Below are positions 17,934 through 28,300 of a DNA stretch of 64,000 bases, in pieces (position 1 is the stretch's first letter; every line of letters begins with the position of its first letter). Below the pieces are notes generated by a model. It worked only from the letters and a program-made list of their open reading frames with translations. It had not been told where the DNA came from and did not search any database. Source of the stretch: Myroides albus (lineage in GTDB: Bacteria; Bacteroidota; Bacteroidia; Flavobacteriales; Flavobacteriaceae). A program made the translations under genes and the position numbers. The stretch lies in the NCBI RefSeq assembly GCF_009711045.1, contig NZ_WMJX01000015.1, forward strand, positions 1 through 64,000, written 5' to 3'.

Positions 17934-18764
17934 ATGATTAAGATAGGAGATGACAATACGCTAAAGATAGCCAGAACAACGAGTGTAGGTTTATACTTAA
18001 CAGATGGAGAGAAAGATATTTTACTTCCAAATAAATATGTACCAAAGAAATTTGAGATAGGAGATGAAATTGTAGTATTTGTTTATTTAGATCAAGAGGA
18101 GCGATTAATTGCTACTACATTAGAACCGTATATCTACATCAATGAGTTTGCTCTTTTACAAGTTAGCTATATCAACGAGTATGGTGCATTTATGGATATG
18201 GGCTTAGAGAAGGATTTATTTGTTCCTTTCAGAGAACAAGCAAGACCTATGAAAGAAGGACACAGATACTTAGTATATATGTCATTAGATGAAAAGTCAA
18301 ATCGCTTGGTAGGATCAAGTCGTTTGAATCAGTTCTTGGACAATTCTGAATTAACTGTAAATGAAGGTGATGAAGTTGAACTGGTAGTTTCACATATTAC
18401 GGAATTAGGGATTAATGTCATTATCAATGACAAGCACAAAGGGTTAATCTATAAAAACGAGGTATTTGAAGATTTGCGTACAGGAGATCGAGTAATAGGA
18501 TATATTAAATCCATCCGACCTGACGGCAAAATAGATGTAACAAGAAGTAAGGTAGGATATGACGGGGTGTTGGATAGTGCAGGTATAATCTTAGCTGAAT
18601 TAGAAGGCAATAATGGCTTTTTAGGATTAACAGACAACAGTCATCCAGAAGACATTAAAACAGTGCTTAATATGAGTAAAAAGACATTTAAGAAAGCGGT
18701 TGGTACGCTGTATAAAGAAAAGAAAATAGTTATTACAGATAAGGGAATTGAACTTGTCAAGTAA
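17934..18764 (+). CDS. CvfB-like S1 RNA-binding protein
   Basis: A 276-residue cytoplasmic protein of the length of CvfB/YitL proteins. Tandem OB/S1 folds are visible: residues 5-60 (ARTTSVGLYLTDGEKDILLP), 70-135 (VSYINEYGAFMDMGLEKDLF) and 145-210 (HITELGINVIINDKHKGLIY). The last 60 residues form a winged helix (NMSKKTFKKAVGTLYKEKKI). In Staphylococcus CvfB binds RNA and affects virulence gene expression; a general RNA-binding role is inferred here. It starts 11 bases after dnaX and is probably cotranscribed with it. Confidence 0.88.
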   Translation: MIKIGDDNTLKIARTTSVGLYLTDGEKDILLPNKYVPKKFEIGDEIVVFVYLDQEERLIATTLEPYIYINEFALLQVSYINEYGAFMDMGLEKDLFVPFREQARPMKEGHRYLVYMSLDEKSNRLVGSSRLNQFLDNSELTVNEGDEVELVVSHITELGINVIINDKHKGLIYKNEVFEDLRTGDRVIGYIKSIRPDGKIDVTRSKVGYDGVLDSAGIILAELEGNNGFLGLTDNSHPEDIKTVLNMSKKTFKKAVGTLYKEKKIVITDKGIELVK

Positions 18765-18772
18765 TAAGAATG

Positions 18773-18810
18773 AAAAGGCCTTGTAAAATGAATTACAAGG
18801 CCTTTTCTTT
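18773..18810 (+). terminator. Terminator of the dnaX-cvfB transcript
   Basis: AAAAGGCCTTGTAA and TTACAAGGCCTTTT form a 14-bp stem with a 6-nt loop and a T-rich tail, 8 bases after the cvfB stop codon. Confidence 0.88.
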
Positions 18811-19013
18811 TGTATGTGTATTTGGAATAGTGTAAAAGTCGCATTTAGTATTATATGGTATTATTTTTACTCAAAAAACACGAAGGTTTAACTAATTTAA
18901 TTCTCATTTTGTGAAATAAAAGAGTAGCTTGCGGGTATAATTTTTCTTTTTACACAGTGTCGACAATTGAGTCCCCAAAAACCAATTTGATTGGTTGTCA
19001 ATTGTTGAAATAC

Positions 19014-19044
19014 AAAAAGCAGGTAGTCCCAACTACCTGCTTTT
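19014..19044 (-). terminator. Terminator of the PepSY-like gene pair
   Basis: On the minus strand GCAGGTAGT and ACTACCTGC enclose a 4-nt loop and are followed by five T. It lies 4 bases after the lipoprotein stop codon. Confidence 0.85.
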
Positions 19045-19047
19045 CTA

Positions 19048-19932
19048 TTAATAATCTATTCTTAAGAACTTACCACTTAAATTGAATTCAAGATCTATTT
19101 CTTGTCTTCCTTTTTCAAGTTCCACTTTGTATTTATTGTAATCTTTTTCAACAGATGCTAATTTATACTCTTTGTAATGGCTAGTTACGTACTGTACTAA
19201 TTCTGCTGGTAAGAACGCTGTTGGTAAAGTTGCTTGTCTTCCTGCTTCGATTTCTCTCCAATCTCCTTGTTGGTTAAACTCAATTGATGTTCCTGAAGAT
19301 AAATAGATGTCAAATTCTACTCGGTTGTCATCTATTTCTTTTTTCACGAATGTAATTTCTTCATTTGCAAAATTAGCACTTACAAAGTCTTTTGCCTTTT
19401 GTGGTAACTCATTTGCAGAAACTACTTGCTCGTTGTCGTGTTTGTCAATATCTAAGGCAATGAAGTTTTGGTTTATATCGAAGAACATCTCTAATCCATT
19501 GTTCAATTCAATCTCGTATCCTCTTTTATAATCTCTATCAATTTCAATGATGAAATTGTTTGGATAATTAGTCTTTACGTATTGGTTGATTTTAGCAACT
19601 TCTTGCTCTAAGAAAGCTTCAGGAATAGCTGTTTTATTTATTGTTTCTACTTCAGTCCAATCTCCATTTTTATTAAAGTCGATCTTTACGTTATTATCCA
19701 AAGTAGTAGTGTACTTTGAACCATAGTAGTTCTCATGATTTACTTTTCCACTTTGCTTAACCAAACTTGCAGGAAATACTCCTTTTAAAAAATTTTTGGT
19801 TGTAGCAGGTAGTTGTTCTTGATCTATTGTTTCGAATCTATTAGAATCGTTGCTGTTGTCATCTGATGAGCATGCTGTGAAGTTTAAACCTAATAAGCAT
19901 ACGGTTGCTAATAATAAAATTCTCTTTTTCAT
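19048..19932 (-). CDS. PepSY-like domain lipoprotein with tandem repeats
   Basis: The start at ATG 19932 (MKKRILLLATVCLLGLNFTAC) gives a lipoprotein signal with Cys21 as lipidation site; an upstream in-frame ATG would overlap the preceding gene. The mature part holds two PepSY-like units, each ending in a beta strand pattern: DNNVKIDFNKNGDWTEVE in the first and GTSIEFNQQGDWREIEAGR in the second, and each followed by a shorter half-unit (LEMFFDINQNFIALDID and EIDLEFNLSGKFLRIDY). Such proteins are periplasmic or outer-membrane-anchored and of unknown function. It is downstream of a similar gene by 7 bases, and both follow a two-component pair, so a response to an envelope signal is likely (inference). 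Confidence 0.82.
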   Translation of the reverse strand: MKKRILLLATVCLLGLNFTACSSDDNSNDSNRFETIDQEQLPATTKNFLKGVFPASLVKQSGKVNHENYYGSKYTTTLDNNVKIDFNKNGDWTEVETINKTAIPEAFLEQEVAKINQYVKTNYPNNFIIEIDRDYKRGYEIELNNGLEMFFDINQNFIALDIDKHDNEQVVSANELPQKAKDFVSANFANEEITFVKKEIDDNRVEFDIYLSSGTSIEFNQQGDWREIEAGRQATLPTAFLPAELVQYVTSHYKEYKLASVEKDYNKYKVELEKGRQEIDLEFNLSGKFLRIDY

Positions 19933-19939
19933 AGTGTTA

Positions 19940-20392
19940 TTAATCATCAATTCTTGTAAAATTTCCTTTTAAGTTAAAAACAAGCTCTAAGCTATTAGAT
20001 AGTTTTACATCGTACTTGTTGCTGTCTTTCTCAATTTTAATGATTTGAGTATTAGGAAAGTTTGTTGTAACGTACTTAGAAATAATTGGCAAGATAAAAT
20101 CTGTAGGAATTCCCTTTGCTTTATTCTCAACCTCTTCCCAGTTACCATTTTTGTCAAAATCGATTTTAGTTTGATCTTCTAATACAACAGTGTAATCTGT
20201 ACTGAACCACTCTTTCTCTTGAGTGATATAAGAGATCGTTTGCTTAGTAAAGTTTTTGTCTAAAAACTCAATTGCGTTCTTTGGAAGTTCTTGTTTTTGA
20301 ATTTGAACTGTTTGTGCTTGCGTAGTGTTAATACTTAATAAAGCAATAGCTATAAAACTTGCACTCACGAATAATCTTTTTAATTTTCTCAT
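19940..20392 (-). CDS. PepSY-like domain periplasmic protein
   Basis: The start at ATG 20392 (MRKLKRLFVSASFIAIALLSINTTQAQ) gives a signal peptide; an ORF extension upstream lacks signal features. The mature 123 residues contain one PepSY-like unit with DQTKIDFDKNGNWEEVE and SLELVFNLKGNFTRIDD, very like the units of the lipoprotein 7 bases downstream. The two genes clearly arose by duplication. They are likely cotranscribed and lie just behind the kinase gene, so they are good candidates for targets of that two-component system. A ligand is not predictable. Confidence 0.82.
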   Translation of the reverse strand: MRKLKRLFVSASFIAIALLSINTTQAQTVQIQKQELPKNAIEFLDKNFTKQTISYITQEKEWFSTDYTVVLEDQTKIDFDKNGNWEEVENKAKGIPTDFILPIISKYVTTNFPNTQIIKIEKDSNKYDVKLSNSLELVFNLKGNFTRIDD

Positions 20393-20454
20393 AACATTGT
20401 TTTTGTTTATTTGATAGCAAAGTAAAAACAAGAATCTGTAAAGAATTGGGAATT

Positions 20455-21732
20455 TTAAAAAGAATAAGAAATTTTAAAACAATGATAATTTTGATGATAA
20501 TAATAGTCGATAGACAATCCACTTGTTTCCTTGATAATCGTTTGAACAAGAGCAAGTCCAAGCCCAGTGGACTGTTCATTTGTAGTAGATCTATAGAATC
20601 TATTATAAATAAGGGTGGGATCTAATGCTGGTGAATAACTGGTGTTTTTAATTAAAAAATAATCTGAATTTATCTCAATCTCAATCTTTCCAGATTCAAA
20701 ATTGTGGTTAATAGCATTTTTGAATAAATTATTAAATAAGGTAATTGCCAGCCCTTTATCCATAGTGATAATTAGTGGATTGGGACTAATCTTATTTACT
20801 GCGACACTTATTTCTTTGAATTCATAGATGTCTTCAAATTCTTCAATAGTTCGTTGTATTAAATCATTAAAGTTAATTGATTCAACCTGTGTGTATTGAT
20901 GATTCTCAATCTTACTGAGCATCAATAGTGATCGATTTAGTTTAATCAAGCGATTTAAACTTTGGTGTACACTGACTAACTGCTCGATTTGCTTGTCTGT
21001 CAAATTTGTATCCTCAAATAGTAGCTCAAGTTTGTTAGTAGCAATTGCCAAAGGGGTTTGGGTTTCATGGGCTGCATTAGAGATAAACATCTTTTGTTGG
21101 GTAAATGTATTCTCTATGTTGTGGATCATTCGCTTAAGTTCATCTTCTAATGCTTTAAACTCTGTTATTTTATTGGTTGTTTCGGGCTTGAAGTCATTAC
21201 CTACTCGGTATGCTTTTAATTTACTAAGCAAACTGTGGAAAGGCTTCCAAACTCTTCTTAAAACGATATAGTTGATTAAAAAAATACTGAGCAATAGCAT
21301 AAAGTAAAGTGCTAATACAGCAAGTCCAAAATCTTGTAGTAATTCATCTGCTTCGATTGTAGAGGTTCTTATCTCTAACTTGTAATTATTCTCATTGCTA
21401 TCTTGAAAAAAGGTGGTTAAAATACGCATTGGTTGTTCTTCATCGTCATAAGGGAGGAAGACCATTTTTGTAACAAAGGAATTTTTCGTTGAATATTCTC
21501 CAGGTGGAAGAGCAGTGATGCGAAAGTTATTTAGCCCAAACTGTGGCTTATTCCTAATTTCGGGGTTATCATAAGCTTTCTTGATAATTTCAATTTTGGT
21601 ATTCTTTAAACCATCGTCGATATTATCGTAAACCTCATCAAGTAAAATTGTATAGAAAAGTGCTACCCAAATAGATAAGACTATGAGTATTCCTATAGTT
21701 AGATACTTTTGAGTATGGTGATGCAGTTTCAT
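20455..21732 (-). CDS. Sensor histidine kinase
   Basis: A 425-residue inner-membrane kinase: transmembrane helix at 11-30, periplasmic sensor domain of about 100 residues, second helix at about 137-157, HAMP-like linker, then the HisKA box ISNAAHETQTPLA with phospho-accepting His222. The ATP-binding domain shows NNLFKNAINHN (N box) and STGLGLALVQTI (G2 box); the usual DxGxG loop is not obvious, as in several Bacteroidota kinases. It is encoded 2 bases after its response regulator and 62 bases before the PepSY-like genes. It should phosphorylate the neighbouring regulator. Confidence 0.92.
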   Translation of the reverse strand: MKLHHHTQKYLTIGILIVLSIWVALFYTILLDEVYDNIDDGLKNTKIEIIKKAYDNPEIRNKPQFGLNNFRITALPPGEYSTKNSFVTKMVFLPYDDEEQPMRILTTFFQDSNENNYKLEIRTSTIEADELLQDFGLAVLALYFMLLLSIFLINYIVLRRVWKPFHSLLSKLKAYRVGNDFKPETTNKITEFKALEDELKRMIHNIENTFTQQKMFISNAAHETQTPLAIATNKLELLFEDTNLTDKQIEQLVSVHQSLNRLIKLNRSLLMLSKIENHQYTQVESINFNDLIQRTIEEFEDIYEFKEISVAVNKISPNPLIITMDKGLAITLFNNLFKNAINHNFESGKIEIEINSDYFLIKNTSYSPALDPTLIYNRFYRSTTNEQSTGLGLALVQTIIKETSGLSIDYYYHQNYHCFKISYSF

Positions 21733-21734
21733 TG

Positions 21735-22418
21735 TTATTCCCCTTCAGTTGTTAATTTATACCCCATGCCATAAATAGATTTAATCTCTAAATCGGCTTG
21801 GTATTGCTTTAGTTTTTTGCGCAAGTTCTTTACTTGAGAATAAACAAAGTCGTAACTGTCTACTTCATCCATATAATCACCCCATATATTTTCAGCAATT
21901 GCAGCTTTGGTTAACAATCGATTCTTGTTGATTACTAAATATTGTAATAAAGCAAATTCTTTATTGTTCATCTCCATTTCTTTGCCATTGACAAGAACTG
22001 TAAATTCGTCTGGAAATAGCTCTAAATTATTTATTTTAATACTGTTGTTTCCATTTTGATTCTTTCTTCTTAAGACTGACTTTATCCTTGCGTGAAGTTC
22101 TGATAGGTGAAATGGCTTTGTCAAATAATCGTCTGCTCCCAACTCTAATCCACTTACTTTGTCGTCAATGGAGTCTTTGGCAGAAACAATAATTACTGAA
22201 TCGCTTCTTTCTATTTCTTTTATTTCTTTGAGTAAGTCAATGCCATTGCCATCAGGTAACATGATGTCAAGTAAAATACAATCGTAATCAAAAGACGATA
22301 TCTTGTGTAGTGCATCTTTGTAAGTATTAGCTACTTCGATTACATACATTTCCTTTTGTAGCGACTCTTGAATCGTTCTCTGTAATTCTTTTTCGTCTTC
22401 TATTATTAATACCTTCAT
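21735..22418 (-). CDS. OmpR-family response regulator
   Basis: I place the start at the ATG at 22418 (MKVLIIEDEKELQRT); the frame could begin 12 bases earlier at a TTG. The receiver domain carries the acidic pair EDE at 7-9, the phospho-acceptor Asp51 in CILLDIMLPDGNG and Lys in DDYLTKPFHLSELHARI. The C-terminal winged helix (about 130-225) includes NKEFALLQYLVINKNRLLTK and DSYDFVYSQVKNLRKKL. It is a DNA-binding transcription factor, partner of the kinase 2 bases downstream. The perfect GGGCAAA palindrome upstream at 22512-22526 is a possible binding site (inference). Confidence 0.93.
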   Translation of the reverse strand: MKVLIIEDEKELQRTIQESLQKEMYVIEVANTYKDALHKISSFDYDCILLDIMLPDGNGIDLLKEIKEIERSDSVIIVSAKDSIDDKVSGLELGADDYLTKPFHLSELHARIKSVLRRKNQNGNNSIKINNLELFPDEFTVLVNGKEMEMNNKEFALLQYLVINKNRLLTKAAIAENIWGDYMDEVDSYDFVYSQVKNLRKKLKQYQADLEIKSIYGMGYKLTTEGE

Positions 22419-22793
22419 ATTTTGATGCAATTTGTTATAAAAGTAAGTTTTTTATCATTTACATAAAAATGAATAGGCTAAATAAAAGTATCAAATCAAT
22501 TGTGAACTCAGGGGCAAAATTTGCCCTTATAGTGCTTAAAGTATAAGTATTCTCCAATTGCGACATAAAATAATTTAACAAATTTTGGCACGCCTCTTAA
22601 ATTGTTGCGTTTTTACCTGTAAATCAAGATATTGTTACTTTTAATATGTGTAATTCTTGTCTGGTATAGTACATTTATTCGCAAAACGAACTTTTAAAAA
22701 GCGTTGTTTACTCATAAAATCGCTTACTTCACTAAATACTTTTGTTAATTCTATTCTTAAAAACTTATTTTCGCATTCCAATATAGGTTTTTA
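22419..22793. other. Divergent intergenic region with palindrome
   Basis: This 375-base region separates the minus-strand response regulator from the plus-strand WYL regulator and should hold both promoters. A perfect palindrome GGGCAAA-A-TTTGCCC lies at 22512-22526, about 95 bases from the response-regulator start. A -7 element lies at 22737-22744. Nothing else recognisable is present. Confidence 0.5.
22737..22744 (+). promoter_or_regulatory. Promoter of the WYL regulator
   Basis: TACTTTTG fits the TAnnTTTG -7 element and would start transcription near 22751, 43 bases before the ATG at 22794. Confidence 0.45.
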
Positions 22794-23711
22794 ATGTTCA
22801 AACAACACAACTTAATTGGAACTATGAAAAAATTGCGCTACTACTTTCTAATTTTAAATTTCTTACAAAAAAATCAATATCCTTCGCGGGAGCAATTATT
22901 AGCACATTTACAAAAGTACGATATCGAAATTAGCGAAAGAACTTTATATCGAGCATTAAGTGAATTGAGTACTGATTTTGGTGTAGATGTCAAATTAGAT
23001 AATAGACAAAAAGGATATTATATCCCAACAAAATATCAATTAGAAACTGAAATAGTTCTCAATTGTTTAAAGAATGCGGTTACGGCTGATATTTTAGCTA
23101 CCACACCCAAAAAGAGAACCTCTATTACACCATATGTTGAGTTTTCTGATAGAGCAGGAACTGTTCCTATTGAGTTAATTCAGTTGCTATTTAGAGCTAT
23201 GTTAAGGAATTACAAGGTTAAATTTACCTATCATACTTTGTATGAGAACAAAGAAGAAGAACATTTAGTTTCTCCTTTGTTCTTTAAGCAACATCATGGA
23301 ACGTGGTTTGTGGTTACCAAAGAAGACAAAGAGTTGAAGTGTTTTGATCTTGAGAGAATGACTGATATTTCGATGACTAAGGATAGGTTTAGAGACAATG
23401 TAGAAAAGATTCGCTTACAGTACTCTGAAGTGATAGGGTTGCACCTTGTAGAAGAAGAGTTACAAAAGATTGTATTGTCATTTGATAGAAATCACAAGCA
23501 CTATTTAGAATCCCTTCCATTGCACCATTCCCAAGAAGTGATAGAGGAGCAGCAGAATGGTCGACTTAGAGTGAATTTAATGGTTAGACCGAATGACGAT
23601 TTAAAACAAATAATTTTAAAGTTTGGCAAAGCTGTAAAAATTGAAGAGCCAGTAGCTTTAAAGGAAGAAATTATACGTGAACTGCGCCAAGCCATTGATG
23701 TCCATGCGTAA
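22794..23711 (+). CDS. WYL-domain transcriptional regulator
   Basis: A 305-residue protein with an N-terminal helix-turn-helix (about residues 15-70, with PSREQLLAHLQKYDIEISERTLYRALSELSTDFGVDV, a DeoR-type recognition arrangement) and a WYL domain (about 135-215, with VKFTYHTLYENKEEEHLVSPLFFKQHHGTWFVV). A WCX-type C-terminal domain ends the protein (ESLPLHHSQEVIEEQ onward). WYL domains bind nucleic acid or nucleotide-like ligands and often occur in regulators of defence and DNA-damage genes. The true start may be the second Met (22824). It is transcribed alone, so its targets cannot be read from the context. Confidence 0.9.
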   Translation: MFKQHNLIGTMKKLRYYFLILNFLQKNQYPSREQLLAHLQKYDIEISERTLYRALSELSTDFGVDVKLDNRQKGYYIPTKYQLETEIVLNCLKNAVTADILATTPKKRTSITPYVEFSDRAGTVPIELIQLLFRAMLRNYKVKFTYHTLYENKEEEHLVSPLFFKQHHGTWFVVTKEDKELKCFDLERMTDISMTKDRFRDNVEKIRLQYSEVIGLHLVEEELQKIVLSFDRNHKHYLESLPLHHSQEVIEEQQNGRLRVNLMVRPNDDLKQIILKFGKAVKIEEPVALKEEIIRELRQAIDVHA

Positions 23712-23810
23712 GCACTTACAATACATTAATTGGGGAATTAATGTTTATATTACTTGTACTATGGGTGTTTTTCAATGTTAAGCAAGTAATATGGTTAGTT
23801 TGTTTCTATA

Positions 23811-23840
23811 AATAGCAGGCGGGGGCCTGCTATTTATTTT
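23811..23840 (+). terminator. Terminator after the WYL gene
   Basis: AATAGCAGGC and GCCTGCTATT form a 10-bp stem around four G. The tail TATTTTC is only moderately T-rich. Confidence 0.65.
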
Positions 23841-23937
23841 CACTACCACATGGGTAATCTGATTCAAAGTAACTATTCAAAAAAAGGGATTGACCATCGC
23901 TGATCAATCCCCAATCACTATATAATGAAAAATTCAA

Positions 23938-25305
23938 TTACTTTAAATTTGGATTCGCTTGTATTTCTTTTTGCGGAATAGGCAACAGGTAGTGCTCATC
24001 ACTATTGCTCAATAGGTTGGAATCCATGGGACTTACTAAGTCGTTTTGGTTGCGTTGAATATCTTTTCCCAATCTTTTTAAATCAAAGTAGCGATGCCCT
24101 TCATAGGCAAATTCAAGTAAGCGTTGTTGTTCAATTACTTGCTGATTGATTGATTCTATTTGCTTTTTACTTAGGTATCTGTTTGTCAAAATTGTGTTGA
24201 CATCACTTAGCGCCTTGTCAGATTGACCAATTGCTAAATAAGCTTCGGCGCGAATAAGATAAGCTTCACTTGTTCGGAAAACCTTATAGTCGTTTATTCT
24301 ATTATTGCTTTGATTTCCTCCGTATTTGACAATGTATTTGTTGTTTTCTTGTCCAAGAAAACAAGTGTTTCTCACATCATTTTGATCGTAGGATTCCCTT
24401 ATTTTTTCAGAGCTGTAGAACAAGGTTTTACCTGTGGCATAGTTATACCATAAGGTATTGGGTCTGACTTTGTCCTGGGCGTTTCTCTTTAGTTTAAAGA
24501 GGACTTCATCTTCATTGCTATCTGTCCAGATGTTTGCATAGTTTTTTACAGTAGCCAAAGCTTGATGTTCAATTATCCAACTACTGTAATGTATAGCTTT
24601 TAGGTAATCTCTTTCATATAAAGCTATTCTTGCAGATAGTGCAGCAATAGCACCTTGGCTTAATCTGTTGTTGGTAGAATGGGTTAGTTGATCAGTTTGA
24701 TCAATATCTGACCACAAGTTATCATAGAAGGTTTGTAGCGTAATTTTACCAGGCTTGTAGAAAACATCTGTTGTGGTGATATAAGGAATGGTTAGGGCTT
24801 GTTTGGATTGATAATCCCCAGCGCCGAAAATCCTGTGCAGTTCAAAGTGAATTAAGGCGCGAAGACCGTGTAACTCAGCAAGCATAGAGTTCAAAGCTGC
24901 TTGATCTGACGCTCTTTCTACGGGTACTTTATGGGCATTGATTAGTAAATTGTTGATGCGGTAAATGTGATTGTAGTAATTACTCCATATTTCGGAAAGT
25001 ATTTCGTCATCTGAGGAGTAAGTCCATCGATGTAGATTAACTCCATATCCATCAACGCCATTATTCTCAGGCGATAGTCTACATTCATCAGCTAATATGG
25101 AACCAATCAACGCGTTGTATTCTAAGTGTAAATCTGCATAGGTTCCCAATACAGCATATTCAAAATTCTTGACAGACTTGAAGATGTGCTCTGAATCTAC
25201 ATTGTCCTTTGAATCTATATCAAGCATCTTGTCACAACTTGTAAATGTTAGTAGAGACAGTAAACTCAATATAGATTGTACAAATAATTTATAGGTATTT
25301 TTCAT
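23938..25305 (-). CDS. SusD/RagB-family nutrient-binding lipoprotein
   Basis: A 455-residue lipoprotein: signal peptide with lipobox LTFTSC (Cys25), then DKMLDIDSKDNVDSEHIF, typical of the SusD start. Helical TPR-like units in the middle include LHGLRALIHFELHRIFG and SARIALYERDYLKAIHYSSWII. The C-terminal SusD motif is present (LLEFAYEGHRYFDLKRLGKDI). SusD-like proteins sit on the cell surface as a lid over the SusC channel and help to capture the substrate. The gene starts 19 bases after its SusC partner. No glycoside hydrolase or peptidase is nearby, so the substrate is open. Confidence 0.94.
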   Translation of the reverse strand: MKNTYKLFVQSILSLLSLLTFTSCDKMLDIDSKDNVDSEHIFKSVKNFEYAVLGTYADLHLEYNALIGSILADECRLSPENNGVDGYGVNLHRWTYSSDDEILSEIWSNYYNHIYRINNLLINAHKVPVERASDQAALNSMLAELHGLRALIHFELHRIFGAGDYQSKQALTIPYITTTDVFYKPGKITLQTFYDNLWSDIDQTDQLTHSTNNRLSQGAIAALSARIALYERDYLKAIHYSSWIIEHQALATVKNYANIWTDSNEDEVLFKLKRNAQDKVRPNTLWYNYATGKTLFYSSEKIRESYDQNDVRNTCFLGQENNKYIVKYGGNQSNNRINDYKVFRTSEAYLIRAEAYLAIGQSDKALSDVNTILTNRYLSKKQIESINQQVIEQQRLLEFAYEGHRYFDLKRLGKDIQRNQNDLVSPMDSNLLSNSDEHYLLPIPQKEIQANPNLK

Positions 25306-25324
25306 TTTTACTTTTGTGTATGTA

Positions 25325-28300
25325 TTAGAAAATAACTCTTACCCCTGCTGTGAAAGTACGAGGTAGGGGATACTCGTATTCGTACCAATTGTTGTCGTCT
25401 TCTGGATCTTGTCCTTTCCATTTGGTCCATGTAACTAAATTTTGACCTTGTGCAAATACATTGATTTCTTTGATAAACTTATTGTACTTTCCAAAGTCTT
25501 TGAACTTATAGTTAACAGTTAAGTTTCGAAGTTTGAGGTAGTCTGCTCTTTGAAGTTCTCTATCAGTCATATATCGAGCATAGTTGGCCCCTGGATTTTT
25601 ACTTTGATCCCCTGGCTTTTGCCACATATCTAACATGGAAGTAGATTGGTTGTATATGCGGTAGTTTGGATCAGCTGCAGTGCGATAAAACTCTCCTGTA
25701 TTGAGTCTATACATACCGTGAATGAAAGAGAACAAAGCACTTACTTCTATGTTCTTATATCTAATGTTAGTAGTGAATCCTCCTTTGATGGCTGGGTCAT
25801 AGGAACCTTTGACCAATACGGCATTATCAGGATCATAGGTTGTTGTGATATTGCCCTGTTTGTCTAAATATTGAGCAGCGCCCGTTTGTGAATCTACACC
25901 TGCCCATCGCACCATGTAGAAGTATCCCAACGGTTTACCCACTTGATGAATAGAGTAGTCCTCTGTGATTATTTCATCTTCCTCTCCTAAGCTTAATATT
26001 TTGTTCTTATTGTAGGCAAAGTTTACTCCTATATTCACATTCCAATCTGACTCTTTAATAAGATCTCCTGAAAGGCGGATTTCTATCCCTCGATTTCTAA
26101 TCTTTCCCATATTGTCTGATATGGATTCAAATCCAGAGGTCATCGATAGGCTTCTGTCTATAAACAAGTCGCTGGTAATTCGGTTGTAGAAGTCAATCTC
26201 ACCGACTAAGCGATTTTTGAATAAACCAAATTCTACACCTATGTCCAATATTCTATTCATCTCCCAGTTGTAATGAGGGTTACCGGGTGTTGTGGGTACC
26301 AGACTTGTTTGCCCATTATATTGTCCAGGTCCGTATAGACGTCTATATCCAAAATCACTGGCAAATCCATTGGCATTTCCCGTTAGACCATAGCTCGTGC
26401 GAATTCTTGCCATAGAGAGTACATCAATATCTTCAAGGAAACTTTCTTGTTTGATATTCCAGCTTGCTCCAAAAGCATAGAAGTATTTGTAGCGATTATT
26501 TGAAGGAACACGTGATGAACCGTCGCGTCTAATACTACCCGAGATGGTAAATCGGTTTTCAAACGAGTATCTGACCAGTGCTAACTGGGAGAGTAATAGA
26601 TTCTCTGTAGCGCTACCACTGACTTTGGGAATAAAGTCATTCTCTGGAGTACCAGGAGTTATACCTCCTGCGGTGTGATCTAACCCATCTATTAGACCAT
26701 AACCAGTGAATCCATGGTAGTTGTACTTCTGTCTATTGATCTCTACCAAAGCCATCGTTTCGATTTCATGTGCATCCCAGCGGTATTTATAGTTAACCCC
26801 GAAGTTGGCCATCAGACCTATATTGGTTTGATCTCCTTGACTAAACATTCCCTTGCCGCCTTCTTCGACCAAATCTCCAAAGTATGTATCTGGTTTTATA
26901 ATATGAGTATTGGCTATTTTGGAGTAGTCAACACCTATTGTACTGGTTAACTTTAAGTCATCTGTTAGCTCGAAACTAAAGTTTCCTGCCAAGACTCCTC
27001 TTTGTTGTTTCTCCTTTCTCTTTACATCTTGGTACATTTGCAAGGCATTGGTTCCAAATCGATTCACTCCAGGAGTTAGATTGCCATATTGATCATAAGG
27101 ATTTTCATAGGGCAAGGCAAAGTAAAGTGACGCAACAGGATTTGTTTCACTTACGTCAAAGTCCGATTCAGACACTTGACTATTGATATTGGCAAGGTTG
27201 ATAAAAAAGTTGGAATTAAATCTTCCAGATTGATGGTGTATATTGCTATTGACATTGAATTTTTCAATGCCTGAATTGTACAGTACACCTTCTTGTTTGT
27301 AGTAGTTTAAAGAAGTGTAGTGTTGTGTATTGCTGTTTCCCCCATCGAAAGTTAGATTATGTGATTGTGTAATGCCTTTTCGCATCAACTTTTTTCGCCA
27401 ATTGGTATTTGTGTTTCTCAGTGCAGCTAATTTTTGATCTCCTTCAATATAATCTTGTTCTGTTTTCAGCACTTCTTGAGCGTTGACTATTTTATAGGGA
27501 TTTTGTCTTGAGTATGCCCAGCCTGGCATATCTTGGTCTTGTAACATTTCTTCAAATTGCAGGCGCTGGTCTGTATTCATCATGTCCCATTTAGAATTGT
27601 TGACATTGGAGAATCCGTATTGCGTTTGGTAGGTTACTCGCATAGAATCACTTTCGCGATCTCCGCGTTTAGTTGTAATGACAATGACTCCATTGGCACC
27701 TCTTGAACCATATTGTGCCGTAGCTGCAGCATCTTTTAGGACAGTTAAGTCTTCAAAGTCATCAGGGTTTAGCGCAGTGAAGGTAGCTGCCGAGATAGGC
27801 ATGCCATTTAGAATGTACAGCGGCGTTGTTTGCTCGTCTTGTAAAGAGCCTATTCCCCTTATAGTTACGCGACCAGGTGTTCCGGGTTGACCAGAAGGAG
27901 AGGCAACGTATAAGCCTGGAACTTGTCCTTGCAACGCTTGATCCATAGAGCTTACTTGTACCTTATTGATACTTGCTGCCGCTATTTTTCCGACTGATCC
28001 TGTTGTTCTTGCTTTGGATTGTTTGGTGTATCCTGTGATGATAATACTCTCTAAGAGATTATCCTCTACATCCAAGTCTATAATGGTTGGTATATTGTTA
28101 TCTGATAAGGTTATCTCTTTGGTTAAATAACCCAAATAAGTAATTCTAAGTTTTACTTCATCCGTGTTCTGATCAGCGATTTGGAAGGTTCCATCTTCCG
28201 TGGTGAACAAATATTGGTTGTGAGTGATGTCTTCAATAGTAACCCCTACAAGAGGTAACTGGGTTTCTGCATCTCTAACCAAAATAGGTTTTCGCTGGTC

